Assembly (NCBI RefSeq): GCF_018343535.1
Contig: NZ_JAGYPF010000004.1
Coordinates: 888,001-952,000, forward strand
From: Neobacillus rhizophilus
Lineage (GTDB): Bacteria > Bacillota > Bacilli > Bacillales > Cytobacillaceae
Length of the DNA: 64,000 nt
Direction: 5' to 3'
This document shows positions 50,050 through 58,650 of this stretch, piece by piece. Each line of letters begins with the position of its first letter. The stretch's first letter is position 1. Made by a program: the position numbers and the translations under genes. Under the pieces are notes generated by a model. The model made no database searches and was not told the origin of the DNA. It was given only the letters and a program-made list of their open reading frames with translations.

Positions 50050-50427
50050 TTGAATAGAAAAGAAAGGTACTCGATAAATGAAATTGCCTCTATGTTTGAT
50101 ATTAGTTCCAGAACCATTCGTTACTATGAAGAAGTTGGGCTATTGAAATCAGAGGAAAGAACCGACAATAACCAGCATCGCTATTTTACCGAAAAGGAAC
50201 GATTAAGATTAAAGTTAATCCTCCGTGGAAAACGCCAGGGCTTTAAGCTTGAAGAGATCAAAGAAATGGTTGATCTTTACGAGAGTAATCCAACTGGGCA
50301 AGAAGAAAAACGAAAAATTTTAGAATATACAGATAAAAAACTCAAAGAACTTGATGAGAAAATTCTCGAATTGCAGAGTCTGAAAGCTGAAATTATTGTT
50401 TACCGAAAAAGATATGAAGAAACGTAA
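50050..50427 (+). CDS. MerR-family transcriptional regulator
   Basis: This 125-residue MerR-type protein has the winged HTH (YSINEIASMFDISSRTIRYY, VGLLKS) and a C-terminal dimerisation coiled coil (LEYTDKKLKELDEKILELQS). No metal-binding Cys is present. It resembles LiuR-like regulators of branched-chain or fatty acid degradation in Bacilli, which fits the acyl-CoA ligase remnant and acyl-CoA dehydrogenase downstream. The start is TTG at 50050, behind AAAAAGGGGAA. Confidence 0.88.
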   Translation: MNRKERYSINEIASMFDISSRTIRYYEEVGLLKSEERTDNNQHRYFTEKERLRLKLILRGKRQGFKLEEIKEMVDLYESNPTGQEEKRKILEYTDKKLKELDEKILELQSLKAEIIVYRKRYEET

Positions 50428-50440
50428 GTAGGAGGAAAAA

Positions 50441-51069
50441 ATGAGTACCATTCACGGATTATTTGAAAGAAATGCAAATATTTATCCAAACAAATTAGAT
50501 TGACGGAGGCGGGGCCCAACTGATGTTTGCTTAGACCTCATGAACACTCAAACAAACGAGGAAGTATAGGGAAAAACCCTGCCTTAAATATGGAAATGAA
50601 GATTGTTCAAGAGGATGGAACTGAATCAGAAGTTGGGGAATATGGTGAGGTCCTATTAAAAGGTCCTTTCGTGATGCTTGGCTATTACAATAACCCTTGT
50701 GCAACAGATCAAACAATAAAGGACGGGTGGCTTTATACAAGGGATATTGCTTACAAAGATGATGATGGCTACTTATTTATTGTTGATAGGAAAAAGGATG
50801 TCATTATACCTGGGGGCGTTAACGTTTATCCACGCGAAATAGAAGAGGTTCTTGCCAAGAATCCAGCCGTTTATCAAGCCTGTGTTGTAGGTGTTCCCGA
50901 TCCAGTCTGGGGAGAAACCGTCAAGGCGATGATTGTTCTTAATGAGGATCAAACGATTGATGAGAAGGAATTGAAGAAGTACCTGTCTGGTTATCTAGCA
51001 GATTATAAAATTCCACGTATTTATTCTATAGTGAACGAGCTGCCACATAGTGCAAGGGGAAAATTTTAA
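50441..51069 (+). pseudogene. Decayed acyl-CoA synthetase
   Basis: A normal start (AGGAGGAAAA, then MSTIHGLFERNANIYPNKL) is cut by a stop after about 20 codons. After a short scrambled stretch (50495-50545) with stops in every frame, the C-terminal ~180 residues of an AMP-dependent acyl-CoA ligase follow (DGWLYTRDIAYKDDDGYLF, IVDRKKDVIIPGGVNVYPRE, VVGVPDPVWGETVK). The core with the ATP-binding motif, some 300 codons, is missing, and the end stops at ARGKF before the usual catalytic tail. It lies between the MerR gene and the acyl-CoA dehydrogenase and was presumably part of that operon. Confidence 0.88.
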
Positions 51070-51095
51070 AACATAAAGTAAAGGAGATGTAGGGA

Positions 51096-52841
51096 ATGAA
51101 TAAATCCACGATTAAGGAAGAAACAAAAATTGATTATTCCTTGTGGGAAAACGGGAACGATGCGAACTGGTATAGCGATGATCCAATTTTAACAAGATAT
51201 GCAGAACGATATTTATCAGAGGCTGTCCTTCATTACGTCGAGGAACAATTTAAGAAAACAGGTGCCCTTGCAGCAGGTCCTATGGATCGTAGGGCTGTTC
51301 ATACTGATCGCGAAGGTGCGCCGAAATTAATCAGGTATAATAAGAAGGGCGAAGAAATTAATCAAGTCTGGTATAACGAAGGGTACAGGCAAACCGTCAA
51401 GGAAGGGTATGGTACAGGTGTTGTCGCCTATCGTTATGATCAAAATGCACCTGAAAAGATCCCATTTTTGGTTAATACCATTTTAATATATTTATTGTGC
51501 GAAACCGAACCGGGATTTACTTGTCCAGTTGGTTTATCCCAATCTACTGCTTTTGTTCTAGAAAAGTTCGGTTCAGAGCAGCAAAAAGCCGAGTACTTAT
51601 CCCGTCTCGCATCCTGGGATTCTGACAATTTTGCTGAAGGTGCTACGTTTTTAACAGAAATTCAAGGTGGTTCCGATGTAGGTGCCGCCCAAACTAGGGC
51701 GATTAAAAATGGCGATCATTATTTGTTATCTGGTGAAAAGTGGTTTGCCAGTAACTGTGATGCTGAAGTAGCCATTGTGTTAGCGCGCGTCAATGATAAG
51801 CCATCCACGAAAGGTTTGGGGCTATTCCTTGTCCCACGCACCTTACCAGATGGAAATAGAAACAATGTAACGATTCGCCGTCTGAAAGATAAACTTGGTG
51901 TCCGTGCGGTTGCCAGTGGTGAGTTGATTTTAAATAATGCCATTGGATACCTGATTGGCGAGGAAGAAAAAGGCTTCAAATATATGGCTGAGGCTTTGAA
52001 TGTATCCCGTCTTGGGACTGGATTAAGTGGCATTGCTATTGCAAGAAGAGGCTTTCTAGAAGCGGCCATTTATACTGCCAATAGGGAAGCGTTTGGTCAA
52101 TCGATTAATAAATACCCAATGGTCAGAGAAACATTGGTTAATATGATCACAGAAATAGAAGCGGGGTGGGCTACAGCAGCACAAACCATAAAACTTTTCG
52201 ACGAAGTGCACACGTACGATATTAGAAATGAAAGTAATTATTCTTTGTTACGCATATTACTTTCTTTATTAAAATATCGTGGCAGTGAGTTAGGTGTTTC
52301 TGCTGCCAAAGACGCCCTAGAACTTCACGGAGGCAACGGGTATATTGAGGAATATGTGACACCTAGATTAATTCGTGATGCCATCGTCAATCCTGTTTGG
52401 GAGGGAACAGCAAACATCCAATCCCTTGAAGTGTTGAAAACGCTATCGAAGGTCGGCAGCAGTGTATTCGTTCACAATCTTAGGGATGTATTAAATACTA
52501 TTTCTCATCCAGCGGTTCAAGATTTAACATCATTTTTTAATAGAGAAATAGAACGTCTTGAAAAATTAATTGACCACGTATTAAACCAGGATGATTACAC
52601 ACAAAATGCATTAGCGAAAAAATTAGCAGACATTATGTATGATGTTTTCTCTGGGGTTTATTTACTCGAAGAAGCTCAATACGATTTAAATCAGAAACAG
52701 GATGGCCGTCGCGTTTTGGCAGTGGAGCAGTGGATTCGATTAAAATTTGATCAATCGGGGGATAAAGGGATCCTAGCAAACTTTAGTGTATCGGATGACC
52801 TATTCGAATCCTTGGTTTGTTTCGAAAAAAAGGCCATCTAA
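51096..52841 (+). CDS. Acyl-CoA dehydrogenase, AidB-like
   Basis: This 581-residue flavoenzyme is longer than short-chain acyl-CoA dehydrogenases (about 380) and resembles AidB/DUF-extended members. It shows FLTEIQGGSDVGA (FAD-binding), SGEKWFASNCDAEVAIVLAR, GTGLSGIAIARRGF, YTANREAFGQSI and ALELHGGNGYIEEY with WEGTANIQSLEVLK. The FAD-binding and substrate regions are intact. Ribosome site AAGGAGATG. It follows the broken ligase, so its operon is partly inactivated. Substrate probably a branched or long acyl-CoA; DNA-repair-type AidB roles are not excluded. Confidence 0.88.
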   Translation: MNKSTIKEETKIDYSLWENGNDANWYSDDPILTRYAERYLSEAVLHYVEEQFKKTGALAAGPMDRRAVHTDREGAPKLIRYNKKGEEINQVWYNEGYRQTVKEGYGTGVVAYRYDQNAPEKIPFLVNTILIYLLCETEPGFTCPVGLSQSTAFVLEKFGSEQQKAEYLSRLASWDSDNFAEGATFLTEIQGGSDVGAAQTRAIKNGDHYLLSGEKWFASNCDAEVAIVLARVNDKPSTKGLGLFLVPRTLPDGNRNNVTIRRLKDKLGVRAVASGELILNNAIGYLIGEEEKGFKYMAEALNVSRLGTGLSGIAIARRGFLEAAIYTANREAFGQSINKYPMVRETLVNMITEIEAGWATAAQTIKLFDEVHTYDIRNESNYSLLRILLSLLKYRGSELGVSAAKDALELHGGNGYIEEYVTPRLIRDAIVNPVWEGTANIQSLEVLKTLSKVGSSVFVHNLRDVLNTISHPAVQDLTSFFNREIERLEKLIDHVLNQDDYTQNALAKKLADIMYDVFSGVYLLEEAQYDLNQKQDGRRVLAVEQWIRLKFDQSGDKGILANFSVSDDLFESLVCFEKKAI

Positions 52842-52872
52842 TATCAAAATAACTTATAGAATGATAAAGGAA

Positions 52873-52901
52873 AACTCGTCTGATTTTTGACGAGTTTTTT
52901 T
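52873..52901 (+). terminator. Terminator
   Basis: AACTCGTC / GACGAGTT hairpin followed by TTTTTT, after the acyl-CoA dehydrogenase gene. Confidence 0.9.
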
Positions 52902-53033
52902 ATTTTTATAATCAACTTATCAGTTAGTTAAGGGACAATATTAGCAAAACAAATATTTATATGATATATTACCAGTAACTTATTAAACAACTTTAAAAAG
53001 TATTTTAAAAAGTGATCTTTGGTGGTGAATTCA

Positions 53034-54068
53034 ATGAATGAGATATTAGCTACTCCAAAATCTATGAAGAAGATCATCCTTCGGGGTATTCGTTCAACTC
53101 TTTTGGAGCTTGGTAGTGCAACAAAACTAGAACTAAGCGATAATTTAGAAATTAGCATTCCGACAATAAGTAAGTTCTTAGTACAGATGGAGAAGGATGG
53201 GGAAATTGTTTTAGTCGGTTTAGATGATTCTAGTGGTGGGAGAAGAGCAAAAAGATATACATACAACCCTGAGTATATGTTAGGTCTGGCCATATTTTTA
53301 GAACAAACGGAGACTAACTATACAATTTTTAATTGTGTTGGAGAAGTAAAGGAACAAGGAAAAGCTCCGAGTGTATTAAAAGATGATGGTTTAAATTTAT
53401 TAACTGAGTGGATTGAAAACATTATTACTAAATATCCCAAAATCAGTTCTATGGCAATTGGCGTTCCTGGTTCGGTTGATCGTGGACGAATTTTTTATAT
53501 TCCAGGGTATGAGCAGTTTCAAAATTTTGATTTAAAAAGATACTATGAAGAACATTTTTCAATACCTGTTGTAGTAGAGAACGATATGAATGCTGCTGTT
53601 CTCGGATATCACAATACTAGAGGTATGAAGGACGAGCAATCGCTTATCTATTTGTATTCGGGTCAAAATGGCCCAGGTGCAGGAATTATGATCAATGGTG
53701 ATGTGGTGCGGGGAAGTACATTTTTTACAGGAGAGGTTTCATTCGTCCCAATGTATGAGGACCGAAATTTCGGACAAGCACTGGCAAGTGGTAGTGGGTC
53801 TAAGAAACTAGCATTCTATGAGGATGATAAGATTGATGCGATTTGCAGATTAATGGCATCATTTGTAGCTATTATTAACCCCCATACCGTCATTTTTTGT
53901 GGTGATGAAATAGAAAAAGAATTAATAAACAAAATCGCCATCGGGTGCTCAAAATATTTTCCTTCAGAACATCTCCCAGAGCTTACCATAGGTGATTGGA
54001 AGCAAGATTATTTATCTGGATTACAGAGTCTTGGACTTGATCTCATGATGAATGGGACAATCAACTAA
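53034..54068 (+). CDS. ROK-family transcriptional regulator
   Basis: This protein of about 344 residues has an N-terminal winged HTH (KLELSDNLEISIPTISKFLVQM) followed by a ROK kinase-like fold (MAIGVPGSVDRG, VVENDMNAAVLGYH, PHTVIFCGDEIEKE). The zinc-binding CxCGxxGC motif of sugar kinases is absent, so it is a regulator of the NagC/XylR type rather than a kinase. The ATG at 53034 follows GGTGGTG. The MFS gene begins 40 bp downstream and is its likely target, with a sugar as effector. Confidence 0.87.
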   Translation: MNEILATPKSMKKIILRGIRSTLLELGSATKLELSDNLEISIPTISKFLVQMEKDGEIVLVGLDDSSGGRRAKRYTYNPEYMLGLAIFLEQTETNYTIFNCVGEVKEQGKAPSVLKDDGLNLLTEWIENIITKYPKISSMAIGVPGSVDRGRIFYIPGYEQFQNFDLKRYYEEHFSIPVVVENDMNAAVLGYHNTRGMKDEQSLIYLYSGQNGPGAGIMINGDVVRGSTFFTGEVSFVPMYEDRNFGQALASGSGSKKLAFYEDDKIDAICRLMASFVAIINPHTVIFCGDEIEKELINKIAIGCSKYFPSEHLPELTIGDWKQDYLSGLQSLGLDLMMNGTIN

Positions 54069-54108
54069 GGTCCGATTGACACCTAAATATTTAAGGCGAG
54101 GTTTAAAC

Positions 54109-55299
54109 ATGACAACATTCCTTTTAATTATCATTTATTTAGCTTTTATCAGCTTGGGTTTACCTGACTCATTGTTAGGGGCAGCGTGGCCTGTCATGCA
54201 ATCAGATTTAGGGGCACGTCTTGATACAGCTGGATTCCTTTTTATGACGATTGCAGGCGGGACCATTATCTCAAGTTTAGTTAGCGGAAAAGTACTGAAA
54301 CGGTTCGGGACTGGCAAGGTAGCATTTGTCAGTGTGTTGATGACAGCTTGTGCTTTGCTGGGATTTCATTTTGCACCATCGGTCGGTTGGTTAGTGGTAT
54401 GTGCGATACCACTAGGATTGGGAGCGGGAGCAGTTGATGCGGGATTAAACGATTATGTCGCTGTCCATTATAAGGCACACCATATGAGCTGGCTGCATTG
54501 TTTTTGGGGAGTCGGAGCCACTCTTGGTCCTATCATTATGGCTCAGTTTATTTCGGACCAAAATTCTTGGAGAAACGGATATTTCGCTATTTCCGGAATT
54601 CAGTTTGCGTTAGTGATCATCCTTTTCCTCACTTTGCCATTGTGGAACAGAGTGGAAAAAAACAGAAATAACGACAAAAATAAGGCACCGGAAGATTCTT
54701 ATGACCAAGATGCTAAAAATGTTCAACCTTTACAAATTAAAGGCGTAAAACTAGCTCTTGCAACCTTCTTGTTTTATTGTGGGGTTGAAGCAACAGTGGG
54801 CCTTTGGGGAAGCAGCTTTTTGGTCAATGTGAAGGAGTTACCCGCAGCACTTGCAGCCCAATGGGTTTCCTTTTATTACGGAGGAATCACAGTTGGTAGA
54901 TTTATAACAGGCTTTATTACATTTAAGATTAGTAATCTAGCTCTTATTCGGACGGGGCAAATCATCGCATTAGTCGGTGCTGCCTTTCTTTTCCTGCCAT
55001 TGCCATCCATTTTCTCACTTGTCGGTTTTATTTTGATTGGATTGGGATTGGCGCCGATTTTTCCGTGTATGTTACATGAAACACCGACACGCTTCGGGAA
55101 GAAGCATTCCCAGACGATTATGGGATATCAAATGGCTGTTGCTTATACAGGCACTACCTTTATGCCGCCGCTTCTCGGTTTCATAGCATCTCAATCAACA
55201 ATAGGGATCTTCCCAATTTGTATCGTAATTTTTGTGGCAGTAATGCTTTTAAGTTCGGAAAAATTAAATTCCTTACTGAAAAAGAAGTATTTAATATAA
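54109..55299 (+). CDS. MFS sugar transporter-like protein
   Basis: This 396-residue protein with 12 helices is of the FucP/GlcP-like branch: LGLPDSLLGAAWPVMQSDLG near the N-terminus, GLGAGAVDAGLNDYVAVHY and HCFWGVGATLGP in the fourth and fifth helices, and YQMAVAYTGTTFMPPLLG late. Likely proton-coupled sugar uptake. The ATG at 54109 follows AAGGCGAGG; a start at 54052 would overlap the ROK gene. Pairing with the ROK gene suggests a sugar-responsive unit. Confidence 0.88.
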   Translation: MTTFLLIIIYLAFISLGLPDSLLGAAWPVMQSDLGARLDTAGFLFMTIAGGTIISSLVSGKVLKRFGTGKVAFVSVLMTACALLGFHFAPSVGWLVVCAIPLGLGAGAVDAGLNDYVAVHYKAHHMSWLHCFWGVGATLGPIIMAQFISDQNSWRNGYFAISGIQFALVIILFLTLPLWNRVEKNRNNDKNKAPEDSYDQDAKNVQPLQIKGVKLALATFLFYCGVEATVGLWGSSFLVNVKELPAALAAQWVSFYYGGITVGRFITGFITFKISNLALIRTGQIIALVGAAFLFLPLPSIFSLVGFILIGLGLAPIFPCMLHETPTRFGKKHSQTIMGYQMAVAYTGTTFMPPLLGFIASQSTIGIFPICIVIFVAVMLLSSEKLNSLLKKKYLI

Positions 55300-55404
55300 A
55301 GGAAAGATACCAAGTTCAACAGAATTCTATAACCTTTAAAAGATTACCATTAAAATTTTGTTATTATTAGGTTAAGCAAGGTAAATAAACTTGATATAAC
55401 AAGA

Positions 55405-55433
55405 AAATGACGTATGCAATTCATACGTCATTT
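55405..55433. terminator. Bidirectional terminator
   Basis: AAATGACGTATG / CATACGTCATTT with a 5-base loop, between the convergent MFS and ligase genes. Confidence 0.85.
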
Positions 55434-55453
55434 CTTATGTCATTCAGTAAAAC

Positions 55454-57118
55454 TTATTTCACTTTCTCTTCTTCCAGCTCCTGCAGCTTCCTCCACAGGA
55501 TTTTCCCGCTGCCTGACATCGGCAGTTCTTCTAAAAATTGAACAATCCTCGGAACTTTATAGGCGGCCATGTGCTCTTTGGACCATGCGATAATTTCCTC
55601 TTCCGAAGTTCCTTTTCCTTGAGAGTTCAACACGATAAACGCCTTAACGGTCTCGCCGCGTCTTGGGTCGGGAACACCGATGACGCAGGCGTTCTGAACA
55701 GATGGGTGTTTATACAATGTATTTTCCACTTCCGCAGGCCAAACTTTGAAACCGGAGGCATTAATCATCCGTTTGACCCGGTCGACCAGGAAGAAATAGC
55801 CTTCTTCATCATAGCGGCCGATGTCGCCTGTTCTGAAAAATTCCTTCCCTTCAATCATTACAAAGGAATTCTTGGTTTCCTCAAGCCTGTTCCAGTAGCC
55901 TTTTAACACTTGCGGTCCATTGACAATGATTTCGCCTTGTTGGTCAGGGCCTAGTTCTTTTAATGTTACGGGATCAACGACGCGGGCGTCCACATCAAAC
56001 TGCGGCACTCCCAAGCACTGCATCTTCGGGCGGTCAACTGGATTTTGATGCGTTTGTGAAATGGTCTCGGTTAGCCCGTATCCTTCTACATAGCGAAGCC
56101 CTGTCAGCTCTAAAAGCTTTTGGCCGACTGCTTCAGGAAGGGGAGCACCGCCGCCGCTAATCATCTTCAGCGAATCGATTGAATAGTCTTTTAGATTTGG
56201 GTGCGCCAATAAATCAACGACCATCGTTGAAATGTTCGTCCATCTTGTGCACCGATAGCGATCGATCAATTTTAAGGCAACATCCCGGTCCCAGCGAGTC
56301 ATCATCACCATCGTGGAACCAAGAGAGATCGGTCCATTCATGTTATGCTGCAATCCGGTCACGTGGAAAAGGGGAAGTGTTGACAAACCAATATCAGCAG
56401 GTGTTGACTGTGACCATACAATTCCGCCTAGAAGAGTAGATTGCAAGGTTTTATGTGTGTGCATGCAGCCTTTTGGTTTGCCGGTCGTTCCCGAAGTATA
56501 AGGTAGGCAGCATAAATCATCGCATGTTGCCTTGCTAGGATCAGCTTCTAAGCCTGCTGTTAGTGCTTCATTCCAATCAATAATCGCTAATGATTCAAAT
56601 CTTTCTTTTGGTGCCGCCACGGCAGGAGGGACAGTGTAGTCCAAACCGGTTTGGGCATAGTCCGAATAGGCTGCAACAATAATCTGCTTAAGAGGAGTGA
56701 ATTCAAAACACGGTTCAATTTCCTGAATTAATTCTTGCCCCACAATCGCCACTTTGGCATCGCAATCTGATAAATAAAATGCCACTTCATCCTTCACATT
56801 CATTGGATTAATTGGCACTACGACAGCGTCCGCCCGTAATATCGCGTAAAAGGCGATAATGTACTGTGGTGAATTTTGCATGTACAGCATTACGCGGTCG
56901 CCTTTTGCTACACCAAGCTCTTTCTGCAGATACCCTGCTAGTTTGTTAACTTCTGAGTGAAGTTGTTTATAAGTTATTTCTGTTCCGTAAAAAACAATTG
57001 CCGTCTTATTCGGATAACGCTTTGTCGTCATTTCCAGGTTGTCGTAAATGGTTGATTCAGGAATCGGTAAAGTTTTCGGCAGCCGTTCTGGCCAGAATTC
57101 AAAATGACGTGTAAACAT
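55454..57118 (-). CDS. Long-chain fatty-acid-CoA ligase family protein
   Basis: In this 554-residue AMP-dependent ligase the ATP motif is LPYTSGTTGKPKGC (about 186-199), then YGLTETISQTHQNP, FFRTGDIGRYDEEGYFF and the C-terminal catalytic Lys in MSGSGKILWRKL. It activates a carboxylic acid, probably medium- to long-chain, to a CoA ester. The start at 57118 follows GGTGGTGA. A perfect cre site (57161-57174) lies 43 bp upstream, so catabolite repression is likely. Divergent from the phosphotriesterase-like gene. Confidence 0.92.
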   Translation of the reverse strand: MFTRHFEFWPERLPKTLPIPESTIYDNLEMTTKRYPNKTAIVFYGTEITYKQLHSEVNKLAGYLQKELGVAKGDRVMLYMQNSPQYIIAFYAILRADAVVVPINPMNVKDEVAFYLSDCDAKVAIVGQELIQEIEPCFEFTPLKQIIVAAYSDYAQTGLDYTVPPAVAAPKERFESLAIIDWNEALTAGLEADPSKATCDDLCCLPYTSGTTGKPKGCMHTHKTLQSTLLGGIVWSQSTPADIGLSTLPLFHVTGLQHNMNGPISLGSTMVMMTRWDRDVALKLIDRYRCTRWTNISTMVVDLLAHPNLKDYSIDSLKMISGGGAPLPEAVGQKLLELTGLRYVEGYGLTETISQTHQNPVDRPKMQCLGVPQFDVDARVVDPVTLKELGPDQQGEIIVNGPQVLKGYWNRLEETKNSFVMIEGKEFFRTGDIGRYDEEGYFFLVDRVKRMINASGFKVWPAEVENTLYKHPSVQNACVIGVPDPRRGETVKAFIVLNSQGKGTSEEEIIAWSKEHMAAYKVPRIVQFLEELPMSGSGKILWRKLQELEEEKVK

Positions 57119-57160
57119 TGAACAAATCACCACCAAATAGATTTTGTTAAAAGCTTCCGT

Positions 57161-57174
57161 TGAAATCGTTTACA
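57161..57174 (-). promoter_or_regulatory. CcpA binding site (cre), ligase side
   Basis: TGAAATCGTTTACA agrees with TGWAANCGNTNWCA at every position. It lies 43 bp upstream of the ligase start. Confidence 0.8.
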
Positions 57175-57407
57175 GTTATAATAATAATAATACATTAATT
57201 ACAGAATATTCTAGTAATTAAATCAATTTTTTCCTCAGAAATATAATAACCTACAAAAATTTAAAATTATTTACAATACTCGAATTTTTTACAAAAAGGT
57301 AATTAACTATCAAAAGGCTTGGTACTAAATCTATCAGTTAATTCATAACCTTTTAAAAATGGGCCAAAGAGAATAGTACCAGATATGCATTTTTTTATGC
57401 GCTAATT

Positions 57408-57421
57408 TGAAAGCGTTGACA
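57408..57421 (+). promoter_or_regulatory. CcpA binding site (cre), lactonase side
   Basis: TGAAAGCGTTGACA agrees with TGWAANCGNTNWCA at every position. It lies 81 bp upstream of the phosphotriesterase-like gene. Apart from the two cre sites, 57119-57501 shows no gene. Confidence 0.8.
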
Positions 57422-57501
57422 TTTTAGGTGCTCGAGTCTTAGGTTATGGAGTATTTTTTTAAAAAAATTTCAATGGACCGAGGGTGAAAGGGGAGTATGG
57501 A

Positions 57502-58446
57502 ATGGCACCTATTAATTCTGTTACTGGACAAGTTGAATCTTCCGAACTGGGATTAACGCTAATCCATGAGCACATGCGTATTCGCTCTGATTCTGTATTC
57601 GTGCAGTTTCCCCATTTGTATGATGAGGAGAAAGAGTTTGCTAGAGCAGTAGCGCAAGTAAACAAAGCAAAAGCACTCGGTGTGAAAACCATCTGTGATC
57701 CAACTGTCATGGAACTTGGCCGTGACATCCGCTTTATTGAGAGAGTCTCCCGCGAGACGGGGGTTCAAATCATCGCAGCAACAGGAATCTACTCCTTTCA
57801 CTATATCCCACCTCATTTCCAAAATCGTGATATCGACTATATGGCTGATTTGTTTGTCCGCGATACTGAAGTCGGAATTCAAAACACATCCATTAAAGCA
57901 GGATTCTTAAAATGTGCCACGGATGCACAAGGGGTCACCCCTGATGTTGAGAAGGTTATTCGCGCCGTTGCTCGCGCTCAAAAAAGGACGGGTGTACCGA
58001 TTATGACACATTCTCATCCAGGAACCGGAACTGGCTTAAACCAAATTGACATCCTTCTTGAAGAAGGAGTGGATCCGAAGCGGATTCTGATCGGGCATAC
58101 AGGAGATACCGATAACATGGAGTACATATTAAAGGTGCTCGACCATGGGGTATTTATCGGCATGGACCGTTATGGCTTAACCGCTGAATGTACAACTGAA
58201 AATAGAAACACGACCGTCATCGAACTGGCGAAGCAAGGCTATGCAGACCGTATGTTTTTATCGCAGGATCATTGCTGCTCCTTTGATTGGTATCCTGAAG
58301 GACTACTTGAGCATGTGCTCCCAAAATGGACGATGACCTATGTGCTTGAAGAGATTATTCCAGAATTGAAAGTGAGTGGAGTAACGGAGGAACAAATTAA
58401 CCTTATGATGGTTGATAACGCTCGCCGCTGGTTTGAAGGGAAATAA
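57502..58446 (+). CDS. Phosphotriesterase-like lactonase (PLL)
   Basis: This 314-residue amidohydrolase-superfamily enzyme has all binuclear metal ligands: HEH in LTLIHEHMRI (about 22), the carboxylated Lys in AGFLKCATD, His in THSHPGTGTG and IGHTGDTDN, and Asp in LSQDHCCSFDW. PLL enzymes hydrolyse lactones, including acyl-homoserine lactones, with weak phosphotriesterase activity. The start at 57502 follows GAAAGGGG. It has its own cre site and is divergent from an acyl-CoA ligase, which suggests use of a lactone as carbon source; ligase and lactonase could act in sequence. Confidence 0.9.
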   Translation: MAPINSVTGQVESSELGLTLIHEHMRIRSDSVFVQFPHLYDEEKEFARAVAQVNKAKALGVKTICDPTVMELGRDIRFIERVSRETGVQIIAATGIYSFHYIPPHFQNRDIDYMADLFVRDTEVGIQNTSIKAGFLKCATDAQGVTPDVEKVIRAVARAQKRTGVPIMTHSHPGTGTGLNQIDILLEEGVDPKRILIGHTGDTDNMEYILKVLDHGVFIGMDRYGLTAECTTENRNTTVIELAKQGYADRMFLSQDHCCSFDWYPEGLLEHVLPKWTMTYVLEEIIPELKVSGVTEEQINLMMVDNARRWFEGK

Positions 58447-58447
58447 A

Positions 58448-58487
58448 AAAACGACCTTCCATCGTAATGAATGGAAGGTCGTTTTTT
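58448..58487 (+). terminator. Terminator
   Basis: AACGACCTTCCAT / ATGGAAGGTCGTT hairpin with TTTTTT after the lactonase gene. Confidence 0.9.
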
Positions 58488-58591
58488 CAAAATAGGAAGT
58501 AAAAAAAAGGGTGTTTTCGTAAATATTGTTGCTTCTTTCTATAAATTTGACGTCGCAAACAATGATATTACCCTTTTTTGAGGTATTCTCA

Positions 58592-58650
58592 GGTTTTATT
58601 TGTAAATTCAGCGCTCTTATTTGCGATTTTACAATTTTTAATTGCGAATC
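58592..58650 (-). repeat. TTCGCAAATAAA-type dispersed repeat, copy B
   Basis: Minus strand begins GATTCGCAA and contains AAATCGCAAATAAGAG and GCTGAATTTACAAATAAAA, aligning with 17870-17930. It overlaps the stop codon of the Bcr/CflA gene. Confidence 0.6.

Noticed and set aside
50810..50830. GTTAACGTTTA resembling the GH28 operators
   Set aside because: It lies inside the coding remnant of the ligase (VNVYP) and is explained by codons.
58500..58585. Imperfect inverted repeat GGGTG...TATTGTTGC / GCAAACAATGATATTACCC as a mobile element end
   Set aside because: Arms are imperfect, there is no target duplication and no internal gene. It may be only a weak secondary structure beside the terminator.
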